Positions 1 through 8,181 of a DNA stretch of 29,501 nt are shown one piece after another. The DNA comes from Saccoglossus kowalevskii. Taxonomy: Eukaryota; Hemichordata; Enteropneusta; Harrimaniidae. A model generated the notes under the pieces. The model was given only the letters and a program-made list of their open reading frames with translations, searched no databases and was not told the DNA's origin. The position numbers and the translations under genes were made by a program. Location: NCBI RefSeq assembly GCF_000003605.2, contig NW_003145293.1, positions 160,720-190,220 on the forward strand. Direction: 5' to 3'. The stretch's first letter is position 1; each line of letters begins with the position of its first letter.

Positions 1-71
1 AATGGCATTTACCTTAAACATACCCAGCATTTCCTATGTAATATTTCAACGAGTACTCCATTATTAATAAT

Positions 72-86
72 AGCGCCCTCTAGTGG
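72..86 (-). promoter_or_regulatory. CTCF-like motif 1
   Basis: On the minus strand the bases read CCACTAGAGGGCGCT. This fits every position of the core consensus CCASYAGRKGGCRSY known for CTCF in bilaterians. The match is visible directly; binding is inference. It lies in a direct repeat shared with 232-246, so it may have been spread by a repeat. Confidence 0.4.
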
Positions 87-231
87 CAGTGAAATTCACT
101 ACGTTGAATTACCCACCATAGACTCCGTCAAAATGACTATTTTGAACTGTAGGCATTAATCTGCAATTCAGCCAATGACCAAGAAATAAATCTAAGTCAG
201 GGGAAGCCCCGTGACCTCAAGATTTATTAAT

Positions 232-246
232 AGCGCCTTCTAGTGG
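232..246 (-). promoter_or_regulatory. CTCF-like motif 2 (one mismatch)
   Basis: On the minus strand the bases read CCACTAGAAGGCGCT, one mismatch from the CTCF core. The orientation is the same as the motif 160 bp to the left, and the flanks are similar (TTATTAATAG on one side, TGGTGAAT on the other). Confidence 0.3.
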
Positions 247-398
247 TGGTGAATTTCCGGTGTGTAACAGATGTAGATGAAAGCAATACATCATTGAAGG
301 GTGACAACTCATTCCTTATGCTTTATTGGCAGATGACTTGCATGTCAAAATTTTATAACTTGTGTTATAGACTCCTTTTGCTGCTATAGGAGCAAAAC

Positions 399-460
399 TA
401 CTGTAAATGCATTAATTACTCACTGGGTTTTAATTTTCCTATTTTCACTGATAATTAGAA
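399..460 (+). repeat. Solo end of a TACTGTAAA-type MITE
   Basis: TACTGTAAATGCATTAATTA followed by CTCACTGGGTTTTAATTTTC matches one terminal inverted repeat of the complete element at 21517-21708. No partner end was found before the exon at 735, so this looks truncated. Confidence 0.5.
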
Positions 461-734
461 TCAGCTAAATTTAATCTGAATAATTATGTAAAATAACAAT
501 AAAATATTGTTTCCATGGCAAATTTAAAACTTAAAACCCTGTGAATATGCTGAAAACATCAAAATAGTGAACTTTTATGTCTTTGGAAAGTTATCTTTAA
601 TGTAATCTGAGTTTCCCATAAATTCTTGTCCAATCAGTATATGTAGCCTGTTAAATAATTTCTACAATATCACAATTAACAGAAATAATTAAATTATAAA
701 TTTTGTACATATTGTACTCTTTTTAATACTTCAG

Positions 735-856
735 GATTTGAATGCCAGTTATGATTACAACAATTTAACCAATCCATACAGTCCACACCCTGGTGTTAAT
801 GATGGTGATCAAGATCCGCATCCCAACGACTCTCCAACACTGGAAGGAGAAAATGA
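735..856 (+). CDS. Convertase exon A (first in window): calcium-site and DPHP segment
   Basis: The exon encodes 40 residues starting [10 protein letters not shown] plus two bases of an Asp codon. The acceptor is tacttcag and the donor is gtaagt at 857. The segment containing [10 protein letters not shown] matches the furin-family stretch VNDQDPDP that follows the catalytic Asp loop. In relatives the first residue here is the D of the conserved HPDL, so the catalytic Asp should lie near the end of the preceding, unseen exon. Two N-glycosylation sequons are present (NAS and NLT). The exon ends in phase 2 (GA), and the codon is completed by the T of the next exon to give the Asp before the catalytic His. 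Confidence 0.93.
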
Positions 857-3800
857 GTAAGTACATTTACAAGCAGATGAATCACGCTACCATGTAATAA
901 GGAAAGGAGAACTTTCTATCATCAACTATCATTTAATTATTTTACAAAACATTGAGTTTATTGGTTGAGAAAAAAAAAATTATTTGAATCTTTACAACAT
1001 TATAAACTTTCAAATTTTCTCAATCGCCATGAGTCAGCGAGAGTAAAAAATTCTGAGTAATAAAAACATTTTACTATTAATAGTGTTTATTAAGGCAGGG
1101 ATTCACAGTGACGGCTACCATGGTTGGTGATCTTCACAAATCAAAAAACTAGCGGTAACCATTCTATTTTTTGGTTATAACATGTGATTCTCTCAATTCA
1201 AATAGTCATGGTACAAAGTGTGGTGGTGAAGTCGGAGCCGAAGCTAATAATGGTATTTGTGGTGTGGGTGTGGCATATGGTGTCAGCCTTGGAGGTAAGC
1301 AAACAAATAGTTTATATATGTTTTGATGATGTTTTTCAATGAGAATACTGAAAGGTATGCTTTAAACAGTATGGTGATCGTATTGTCCAGTGTGTAGCAA
1401 AGGCCAATGTGAGTGCATAATTTGCAGTATTCCATGACATTTTAATATTATTATTATTATGTTTGTAGTAATGATTTATTAAGAGGATAATTGCTAAAAT
1501 GCAAACAAAAATTTGTTATATGCTCAGTGAACATTCAGGATTTTTATTTCCATCATGCAGTTCTGCATCCAATGTAAACGAAGCCAAAGGTTTAACATGG
1601 AACTTGTTGGTGGCCTACATCTTGTAAAATATGTTGAAAAAAGCGTCATGCAATTTTGTGGAAAAATGACGTAATAGCGAAATGTTGATTTAGCGATCTC
1701 TCTTGTGATTGTTGATTTTCTATTTTCACAAGACTTGTCTGTTGCACGTCAAAACAAATGTGCAGTTATCACCACCTCAAGAAAAACTGTCAAGTGTAAT
1801 TTGATTCTGTTCGCAATGATAAAAAAAATGATTCAACAGAAATTTGAAAAAGTGGGTATCGTTGCTGCGTTACATCCAGAACATTGTATTGGGACTCAAA
1901 AATTACTAAGTACTACTAATTTCCATAATAATATATCAGTATCACTTCATTTATTTATTTTTATTGAAATAATGACCACAATGAATACGTTTATTTTTTT
2001 GTGTTAATTTACTTTTCAATAAAGTGTATCTATCATGTCAGTCCGATTTTTTTTTTTTTTTTTGTATTGTTTACAAAGTGTGTGTGGAGAAAAAGACTTT
2101 GTTTGTCGGCCATTTTGAATTCATAATAAAGTCATTAGCAACATCTTGAATTAGCAAATCAGTTCTCTTGCTTAATTCGCTTAAAAAGACATGCTCGCGA
2201 TAAAGACATGTTTTACAGTAGTTTGTAAAATCAAAGGGAACATTTGAAATTTTGATCAGGTGGTTGGTTATATGTTTCATGAATCCAGATATGCAGTTAT
2301 ATAGGATGCCAAATTACACAATATTGAGTGCTGGATGTTTTAATTTTTCAAAAGAAATATTCCCACAAATCAGTGAAAATCGTAGATCTTTGTAGCAGTG
2401 ATTCTATCTCATGAAATTTTGTTTGCACAAATGCCACAAAAACTTCAAAACGAGAAAATTCTAGCAGCAAAAATAAGCGATTACAGTATGTCACTATTTC
2501 CCCCACCGTAGCCTCTGACCGAATGTTAATGGTAAAGATGATGTCATAATGTGTTGATATTTTGTTGTAGGTATTCGTGTATTGGATGGTCCAATTACTG
2601 ATGCCATTGAAGCTGCAGCACTCAGCCATGCTTCTGATTACATTGATATTTATAACTGTTGTTGGGGTCCTATGGATGATGGTGAGACATTTGAAGGACC
2701 TGGGGAAGAGGGCTTTCAAGCTTTAAAGAATGGAGTTGAAAATGTAAGTAAAAAAATAAATAATTATCTCAGGTTTAAATTTCCCAAAAAAACACTTTCT
2801 TGCACTTTTTTAGGGTTCTATATTTTTAGTCCCCGTTCAGACGCAGTTCACCATCATGGGTTTCTGACACATTTTGCAGTACAAAAATTAGCTCGGTGAT
2901 GATACTTATTTTTTCATCTTGATTTTGTGAGCAGCTACTTAAAATAAAGCCATATGGTATTAGAAAAAAGAAAATAGTTAAAAAGATTCATGGGTACCCT
3001 ACTACCATGTATGAGAGAAACTTAGTAATTGAAAACATACTAGTAAACTAAATAGTATCAGAGTGCAGTTGTAATGCTAGTGATGAATAGATTTTTGATG
3101 ATTTCAGTGTGTATGATGTATCTTGATTAATTTCAGTCATTGTGTGTTCAATTCTAGGGGCGAGATGGAAAAGGCAGCATTTATGTTTGGGCATCTGGTA
3201 ATGGTGGCCTGACTGATGACGACTGTGCAGCTGATGGCTATGTTAGTAGTATATACACCATTGGCATTGGTGCCATATCTGGACAAGGTCACAGTGCATT
3301 TTTTATTGAGTCCTGCTCCCCTGTCATGGCTGTCACATTAGTTGGTGCAACACACAATGCACCTGAGGGGGTTATGTTGGAATCTGATGATAACTGGGTG
3401 GTAAGTTCCACTTTTTTTTTTATTCAAGACAGGACAAGTTTCTTTGTCAAAAAATAGAACTATGTCATATTTTGTCGTTTTTTTTTCCATAATTAAGATT
3501 AACTTCAGTGAAAATAACAGAAAATGTGGACCAAATTTATCTATATTTAAACTGGAAACAAATTTTGTACCAAAATCAAAAAGAGTGAATTTGATGAAAC
3601 TCACTGAAAATGTAAACTAATTTGGTACTCAAAAAAATGATTATATGATGTACCATATTCCTCCAAATCATTACATACTTGCACATTCCCAGCTAAAACT
3701 CTGGTATTAATTGTCTCACAGCATTTTATAGTTGTATTCACTCATCTAATTATACATAGCTAATGTATCTACTTCACGAATTTACAGTGCATCAAGTTTA

Positions 3801-6800
3801 ATGATCATTCAGGGTGCATTAACACTGGCAACCACTTGTTGAATCATAAGTGTCTCATTTTGTAGAGCGCCCTCAATGGGTCATATTCACTTCTTCACTC
3901 TTTTTTTTTTACCATAAAGAGTTCAAACCACTGTGTACATCTTGAAATTTATAACTCACAGATTTCCTAAAACAAATTATAGATGTCAAAACATTTATTA
4001 TGTTGTCAGTAATCATGTTTCATGTCAAGAAGGGGCTGTTTTGCTAATCTATTGACTCTTTGCTTTTGTAGATTACAACTTCTTTAAATCATCAGTGTAC
4101 AGAACACTTCACTGGTACATCAAGTGCTGCACCTTTTGCTACTGGTTCAATAGCTGTAGTCCTGGAGGCCAAGTAAGTCACGGTTAATATGAGGTTTTTA
4201 TGAGGATACCGAAAAGTATGCATAAAGACAGTACAGCGAGAGTATCAATCAATGCACAGCAGAGGTCGATGCAGCGGCATACTGTCTGAGTGCATTATTT
4301 TCGGTATTCTCGTAATGACCTTATTATTATACATCTTTTCCTCCCAATAATACATCATGAGAATGCTGAAATCCAAAAAGTTTAGAACAGAATCAGCAAA
4401 CTTCTTTGTGTGGAATTCGATCAAACCCTGGGGGCAGCCATGTTTGTTCTTATTATTATTAGAGGATGCTTGCGCGCGTAATCATTCCATATTTGGAATT
4501 CGCATTTCCAAATATGATAGGATGAAAATACCCCGTAAAATACTGCAAAAAACAGCATGCTGTAACTTATGGCGTTACGGTGACAGATGTATAATAATAA
4601 TGTTTATTTCCCTTTACTTCCTCCTAAGAGGTATGAGGGAGCTAAATGTTATACATTACACAATAAATTTGAATGAATACATGGCAGCGGTACATGCAAT
4701 AACAATTGTGATTTGGTAAATAAATACATGGCACCAGCCCGAAGACAATGTAATACTAAGTAGAATTTAGACCATTACAGCAATTAAAACTGCTCCATGC
4801 TGTTAATGTGTACATATTAAAATGTGTTAATTATTAGTACTGAAGAATGTGTTTGTGTTTTTTCAATTGACTCTCTTTGTTATTTGGTTATAAATGTTCG
4901 TAAATAATTACTGTTAATTGCAAAGGGTGATATGATGATATAAAAGTTTTATTTTGTCTTCATTGGAAAAGACTTTCCAATGTAACCCCTCCCCCATCTC
5001 TAATCCTAACTTTACCCCAACCCCAACCCTCTTTTTGCCCTTCAAATTAATTGTATTGCCCATCTTGATGACACCAATAGTTATCTGGATGGGCATATAC
5101 AACTTAATTAGGGGGCAGAAGGGTTATAGTAAGGGATGGGGGAGGGTAAAGTAGAAAGTATTCCCATTCATTGCACCGTAAACCACTTTAATTATTTAAG
5201 AGCCAAATTTTCACGAGTCAGTAAAAATTGTAAAATTTTGTAACTGTGTTAGCGTGTTTTTTGAAATTTCGTCTTCACAAATGCTATAACATTATATAAA
5301 CTCTCAAAAATTCCTTGCAGCAAAAATGAGTGGTTTACAGTATACATCACATGAAACTCCCATCAAACAAGATTTGTCTGTGTCGATTTAAATAAGTTTG
5401 ATTGTTTCTTTATTGCAGTCCTAATCTCACCTGGAGAGATGTGCAACATATCGTTGTTCATGGAAGTAACATTCCAAACCCAACCCAGGAAGGATGGAGT
5501 ATCAACGGTGCTGGATTTCATTTGAATCACAAGTTTGGATTTGGTTTACTGGACGTTGGTAAAATGGTAGAGCTAGCCATGACATGGGAACATGTTGGGC
5601 CTCAGTTGCAATGTGATATCGATAGGAAGAATTTCTTTGATGTGTGAGTTACAGTTTCCTGTCCTTTTTTGGGGGGGTTGTTAGTTCGTTCGTTCGTTCG
5701 TTCGTTCGTTCGTTCGCTCATTCATCATTTTGGGTGAAATTATCATTATTTTTCACCTGTATACATATAGTTGTCATCAAAGAAACTCAAACATTCATTG
5801 TAGATATTACATATTAAAGTGGAGGAGTTGTCACCCGCGCATGCGTCAGATGGCCATAGCGTGTCATTGTTTACAAACGTCTACCCATGAGCCTTTGTGT
5901 TTTTAGCGTGTGTTGCTATTGTTGCTTGGGACTCAATTCCTGCATGTACGCAGGTGACGATCCTTCCGTTTAAGTAAATAACAGACCATTTTCTGTTCAC
6001 TGTGATCTGCATTATGCCTGAAATAAATCATAAAAACAGGACAAGCAAAGACGTCATAGTGATGTCAAAACATGTTGTATAATTTAACAAATGCGAAAGA
6101 TCTTTATGGATATTTCTATGCTAATAATGTTTAAATTTCAATGAAGTAAGGATATCTCAATTCCATATTTCCTTCTAAAAAATTTCATTCAGCATTTCAG
6201 CATTGAAGTATATAAAGAAATAATTTCAAATTCAAAATCAAATTGTTTGATTTTTGTGACAGAAGCTAAGTGTGCACTTTTCACACAATACACAAGATCT
6301 TGCAGTCAACAGAAAGTCGCCTATTGACAATATTACCACACTCAAAATGGGGAATTATTTTCACACTCAAATTTGAAAATAAAACTGTAATGACCAATCA
6401 TAAATTAATTTTGATTCCAGGGATATGTCCCCATTATGTTTAAAATCTATAGCATTTTTCATTACCTTCCTTAGAAGTGAAATATATATAAATAATAATA
6501 TATTGTTTCATTTGTTTCACAGCAAAGTAGCCAAAGGTACATCTAAGAACATCACATTGGAAGTAACTGATTGTACTATAACACAGCTAGAACACACTCA
6601 AGCTCATATAAGTTTCATTTCACCACGCCGCGGTGATATAAGCATATACCTGTATTCACCCAGCGGCACAAAATCAGAACTACTATCAACACGGATGTGG
6701 GATGAAAACGAAGATGGCCTCACTGATTGGCCGTTCATGACAGTTCATAATTGGGGTGAAACCCCTAATGGTATCTGGACGCTTGAATTTCGATATATTC

Positions 6801-7579
6801 CGGATCCGCAAGTAGCGTACATGAATCCACCTATTGAGAAGCCGGGTACAATGCCGAGAGTTCGTGATTCATTGACAGCATCATTGAAAATGTTTGGGAT
6901 GACACTGTATGGAACTGCAGGCGATGAGGAAAAAAACTCTGGTGGAGGAAGTTCTGGTGGGAAGTCAGACGAAAACGATAAAGAAACTAGTACACAAACA
7001 GACAACACTGCAGTCAACCCAGACCAAGCTGGTGAAAGTGATCCAGACACCATTGTTGAAATTTATAATCAGGAACAAGCTTCCAATGAAGAGATCGTTG
7101 TAGAGCTACAAAATCTCGCTAATGACGTGGAGTTGCCACCAAACTCGGACAACAACGTTGCTGATGGTAATATCGACACTGATGATGGATTTAATGGAGT
7201 GGTTATTGATACTGATGGGAATGAAATCTCTAATGTTGATAGTAGCACGGTAGAAAATGTCCCTTCTATTGACATCTATAAGGACGATCCAGATCCAATG
7301 TTTGATGAATCTTTAGACCCAGAAGAACGAAGAATCCTCATAAAGGAGATGCTCAGTCATGTTTACACACCTCACAAAAATGAGGATAAAAATTCCCTTA
7401 AAAATGATGTGTACAAGTCACAAAATACACATGTGAATGCAGGTGTCAGAGAGGGATATCTGAAACAAAAATGGGCAAAAGTGGAAAATGAGAGATCCAA
7501 ATTAAAAAATGGTCACACACAAAGAGATTGGAAAGAAGTGAAACGATTGTTGAAAGAGTATATGCAAAGTCGCGAATAA
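735..7579 (+). CDS. Proprotein convertase (PCSK/furin-kexin family), 5'-partial, 7 exons in window
   Basis: The spliced model joins 735-856, 1206-1294, 2571-2743, 3158-3400, 4072-4172, 5419-5643 and 6523-7579. It totals 2010 nt in one open frame, and every junction has GT-AG ends and compatible phase. The product is a calcium-dependent subtilisin-like serine protease that would cleave secretory precursors after basic residues in the Golgi, granules or outside the cell (family knowledge). Visible in the partial protein are the catalytic His at residue 42 (HGT), the oxyanion Asn at 143 (ASGNGG), the catalytic Ser at 226 (GTSSAAP), a P domain at about 319-450 with RRGD at 353-356, and a cysteine-free tail at 451-669. 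[24 protein letters not shown] and PRRG recall PCSK7 more than furin, PC1 or PC2, but the tail lacks the PCSK7 membrane anchor. Orthology is therefore left open and no symbol is given. Signal peptide, prodomain and catalytic Asp should be upstream of position 1. Confidence 0.96.
1206..1294 (+). CDS. Convertase exon B: catalytic histidine
   Basis: This short exon begins with the last base of a split Asp codon and then encodes [20 protein letters not shown]. The histidine is the charge-relay residue in the HGTRCAGE box found in all proprotein convertases. It ends in VAYGVSLG plus one base of a split Gly codon (G|GT). The acceptor is ttcaaatag and the donor is gtaagc at 1295. The acceptor has no strong polypyrimidine tract, but the alternative reading (starting at AAT AGT) would not join in frame to the previous exon. 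Confidence 0.93.
1337..1450 (+). repeat. Foldback repeat, copy 1 of the ATGAGAATACYGAAA family
   Basis: CAATGAGAATACTGAAAGGT at the left is matched by the reverse complement of the right end (TGGAATACTGCAAATTATGC). The same ends occur at 4192-4320 and at the right side of 27775-28115. The element starts about 43 bases past the exon B donor. Confidence 0.55.
2404..2492. repeat. Partial copy of the 5174-5343 repeat
   Basis: GCACAAATGCCACAAA and CTAGCAGCAAAAATAAGCGA followed by TTACAGTATGTCAC align with the right half of 5174-5343. By eye, identity is roughly two thirds. Confidence 0.4.
2571..2743 (+). CDS. Convertase exon [11 protein letters not shown] and WGP substrate-cleft segment
   Basis: The exon follows the acceptor tgttgtag, ends at AAT before the donor gtaagt at 2744, and encodes 57 full residues. 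[14 protein letters not shown] and [18 protein letters not shown] match the family motifs IRMLDG(x)VTDAIEA and IYSASWGPxDDGKTVDGP. The forms RVLDGP and a Cys before WGP are PCSK7-like. A Cys pair (NCC) replaces the usual SAS or SCS. At the furin E257 and D264 positions, which line the basic-residue subsites, this protein has Met and Glu. The opposite-strand open frame over this exon is a shadow. Confidence 0.95.
3158..3400 (+). CDS. Convertase exon D: oxyanion hole and S1 pocket
   Basis: The exon encodes exactly 81 residues (phase 0 at both ends) between acceptor caattctag and donor gtaagt at 3401. It starts [17 protein letters not shown]. The Asn of ASGN is the oxyanion-hole residue; PC2 carries Asp here, so this is not a PC2. 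[13 protein letters not shown] contains the Asp that forms the base of the P1-Arg pocket in furin. Where furin has the closely spaced CNCDGY, this protein has CAADGY, so one of the two cysteines is missing; ESCSPVMAV carries the next conserved Cys. The stretch after [14 protein letters not shown] is several residues longer than in vertebrate convertases. Confidence 0.95.
4072..4172 (+). CDS. Convertase exon E: catalytic serine
   Basis: The exon starts [20 protein letters not shown] and continues [13 protein letters not shown], then two bases (AA) of a split Asn codon. GTSSAAP matches the family nucleophile box GTSASAPLAAG, and the Ser after GT is the nucleophile (residue 226). The acceptor is gcttttgtag and the donor is gtaagt at 4173. 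LAAG is replaced by FATG, a mild divergence. A repeat with terminal inverted repeats starts only about 20 bases after the donor. Confidence 0.95.
4192..4600 (+). repeat. Composite dispersed repeat, copy A (two nested inverted-repeat units)
   Basis: Unit 1 (4192-4320) has imperfect terminal inverted repeats of about 42 bases, around GATACCGAAAAGTATGCATA and its counterpart GAATACCGAAAATAATGCAC. Unit 2 (4321-4600) is bounded by a perfect 15-base inverted repeat, TTATTATTATACATC at 4321-4335 and its complement at 4586-4600. An inverted-orientation copy covers 27775-28115. The 120-codon open frame here and a shorter one in the other copy encode similar peptides because the DNA is shared; I do not call a gene. 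Confidence 0.75.
4488..4516. repeat. Palindrome inside the composite repeat
   Basis: CATATTTGGAA at 4488-4498 and TTCCAAATATG at 4506-4516 form a perfect 11-bp stem with a 7-base loop. It is preserved in the distant copy at 27858-27886. Confidence 0.7.
4975..5165. repeat. Long foldback element (MITE-like), C-rich left arm and G-rich right arm
   Basis: The left arm contains CCCTCCCCCATC, then CCCTTCAAATTAATTG, then TGCCCATC. The right arm, read on the opposite strand, gives CCCTCCCCCATC, CCCCTAATTAAGTTG and TGCCCATCC in the same relative layout, so the two halves are imperfect inverted repeats around about 5065-5075. The short open frames on both strands are by-products of this palindromy. 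Confidence 0.65.
5174..5343. repeat. Probable MITE with CYGTAAACCACT ends
   Basis: The left end CCGTAAACCACT and the reverse complement of the right end (CTGTAAACCACTCATTTTTG) are similar inverted repeats. The right half resembles 2404-2492 (CACAAATGC...GCAGCAAAAATRAG...TACAGTAT), so a related copy lies in the earlier intron. Confidence 0.45.
5419..5643 (+). CDS. Convertase exon F: end of catalytic domain, start of P domain
   Basis: The acceptor is ctttattgcag. The first base T completes the split Asn, giving [13 protein letters not shown], the highly conserved PNLTWRD box. [20 protein letters not shown] corresponds to the furin segment containing GVG(x)nHSYGYGLLDA. [13 protein letters not shown] begins the catalytic/P-domain linker with a P-domain cysteine. 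The donor gtgagt at 5644 leaves GT, which joins the C of the next exon to make Val. Using the GT two bases earlier would break the frame into the last exon. Confidence 0.94.
5684..5716 (+). repeat. (GTTC)n microsatellite
   Basis: About eight uninterrupted tetranucleotide units lie 40 bases after the exon F donor, next to a G run. Confidence 0.95.
5815..5972 (+). mobile_element. TAAAGTGGAGGAG-type MITE, copy 1
   Basis: This is a 158-bp non-coding element with terminal inverted repeats (TAAAGTGGAGGAG at the left; TAAACGGAAGGATCGTCACC when the right end is reversed), bounded by TA. Copies lie at 11230-11380 (inverted) and 19738-19904 (same orientation); all share GTGTCATTG(T/C)TTACAAAC and CTACCCATGAGCCTTT. 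TA flanks and no coding capacity suggest a non-autonomous DNA transposon, perhaps Tc1/mariner-like. Several CpGs kept in the other copies are TG or CA here. Confidence 0.8.
6523..7579 (+). CDS. Convertase terminal exon G: P domain and cysteine-free acidic/basic tail
   Basis: The acceptor is ttgtttcacag and the exon runs to TAA at 7577-7579, adding 351 residues after a split Val. The open frame reaches back to 6425, but 6425-6522 is intron. The P domain is clear: [50 protein letters not shown] and a final LYGTA at residues 446-450. Between the last WTLE and LYGTA are 39 residues where furin has about 19, so the P domain carries an insertion of about 20 residues. The tail starts with a Gly/Ser linker, then a long D/E/N-rich stretch, then a basic, helix-prone end ([16 protein letters not shown]). 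Possible dibasic sites are EERR and VKRL. No Cys-rich repeats and no hydrophobic anchor are visible, so the product is probably soluble and secreted or granule-targeted. Confidence 0.95.
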
Positions 7580-7580
7580 A
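7575..7580 (+). promoter_or_regulatory. AATAAA hexamer overlapping the convertase stop codon
   Basis: The sequence GAATAAAC contains both the TAA stop (7577-7579) and a canonical polyadenylation hexamer. Use at this point would leave almost no 3' UTR. It may be chance. Confidence 0.3.
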
Positions 7581-7818
7581 CTGTGATGATAAAGTTTAAA
7601 CTACATGCATTACTACATCTCAAATATTTTCTACCAAGTTTAAATTTTTAGGACACCTTTGTATCTGTTGATACTTCAGGTAATTCTTTGATGAGATCAT
7701 TAGATATAAATTTGTAGAATATACTTGTTGATGTGTAATAATTTCTTGATGTGAGGTATGTTGACCAATCACATGTCAAAAGATGACAAATTTGACTGCA
7801 ATTGGTCAGCTGCTTTGC

Positions 7819-7894
7819 ACTGACATGTAACAATGTGTGTGATTGGTGGATAATATTTGTATCCACCAATCACTGCTCTTGTTACTTGTACAGT
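7819..7894 (+). repeat. Imperfect hairpin of about 35 bp with a 7-base loop in the 3' region
   Basis: A perfect 14-bp stem (GTGATTGGTGGATA at 7839-7852 with TATCCACCAATCAC at 7860-7873) extends outward with a few mismatches to ACTG at 7819 and CAGT at 7894. Size and shape resemble a microRNA precursor or a small foldback transposon. A second CCAAT/ATTGG pair lies just upstream (GACCAAT at about 7762, ATTGGTC at about 7801-7807). Confidence 0.6.
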
Positions 7895-8181
7895 TATCAC
7901 AACATCACCTTGTTGCAATATGACACTTGATTTGGAAAATGTATATATCTTTATTCTTTTGGATTAGATTCTGACTTTAATGTATAAGAAACAATAAGTC
8001 TGTGTTAGTAACCAACTTTATGAAGACTTCTTTGGACACACAGACTTTACTTTTTAAGTGATCTGTTCATAAACACCATCTTAAAAGTGGCCAGTGACCT
8101 CCCGTTTGACACTGGTTTTGTCATATGACAAGCTATTATTACATTTGCATTCGGTTATTAATAGGCCTATAATTAAAGACC

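Larger units (their letters stand above)
1..734 (+). other. 3' part of an upstream convertase intron
   Basis: There is no coding signal before the acceptor at 733-734. The reading frame of the next exon demands earlier exons, so this stretch is the end of an intron. It contains two copies of a 30-base direct repeat (TTATTAATAGCGCC...TAGTGG) 160 bp apart, and a half MITE end at 399-460. CpG is scarce, as in the other introns. Confidence 0.75.
1295..2570 (+). other. Convertase intron (B to C)
   Basis: The ends are GT-AG. It contains a foldback repeat at 1337-1450, a 17-base T run at 2047-2063 preceded by an AATAAA, and a segment at 2404-2492 resembling one in a later intron. The 100-codon open stretch at 1705-2007 begins with GTG, matches nothing I recognise, and is of a length expected by chance in DNA this AT-rich. 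Confidence 0.8.

Noticed and set aside
1705-2007. 100-codon open stretch in the B-C intron
   Set aside because: It starts with GTG, has no recognisable domain, and lies between two exons that join in frame without it.
2348-2719. 123-codon minus-strand open frame
   Set aside because: It overlaps a real convertase exon on the opposite strand and is a shadow of it plus intron.
4357-4719. 120-codon plus-strand open frame with a relative at 27808-28014
   Set aside because: The similarity is explained by a shared dispersed repeat; no domain or splice support. Kept as a repeat finding only.
4986-5035. CCCCAACCCCAACCCT as interstitial telomeric repeat
   Set aside because: Only two or three irregular units, better explained as the C-rich arm of the foldback element.
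4914-5154. Opposed open frames on both strands with basic and Pro-rich readings
   Set aside because: Both fall in a foldback element and arise from its palindromic, C-rich composition.
6425-6522. Start of the long open frame (ATG at 6425) as the beginning of a separate 384-residue protein
   Set aside because: The frame joins perfectly to exon F at the acceptor before 6523 (GT|C gives Val), and the 6425-6522 reading is low-complexity and lacks P-domain similarity. It is intron that happens to stay open.
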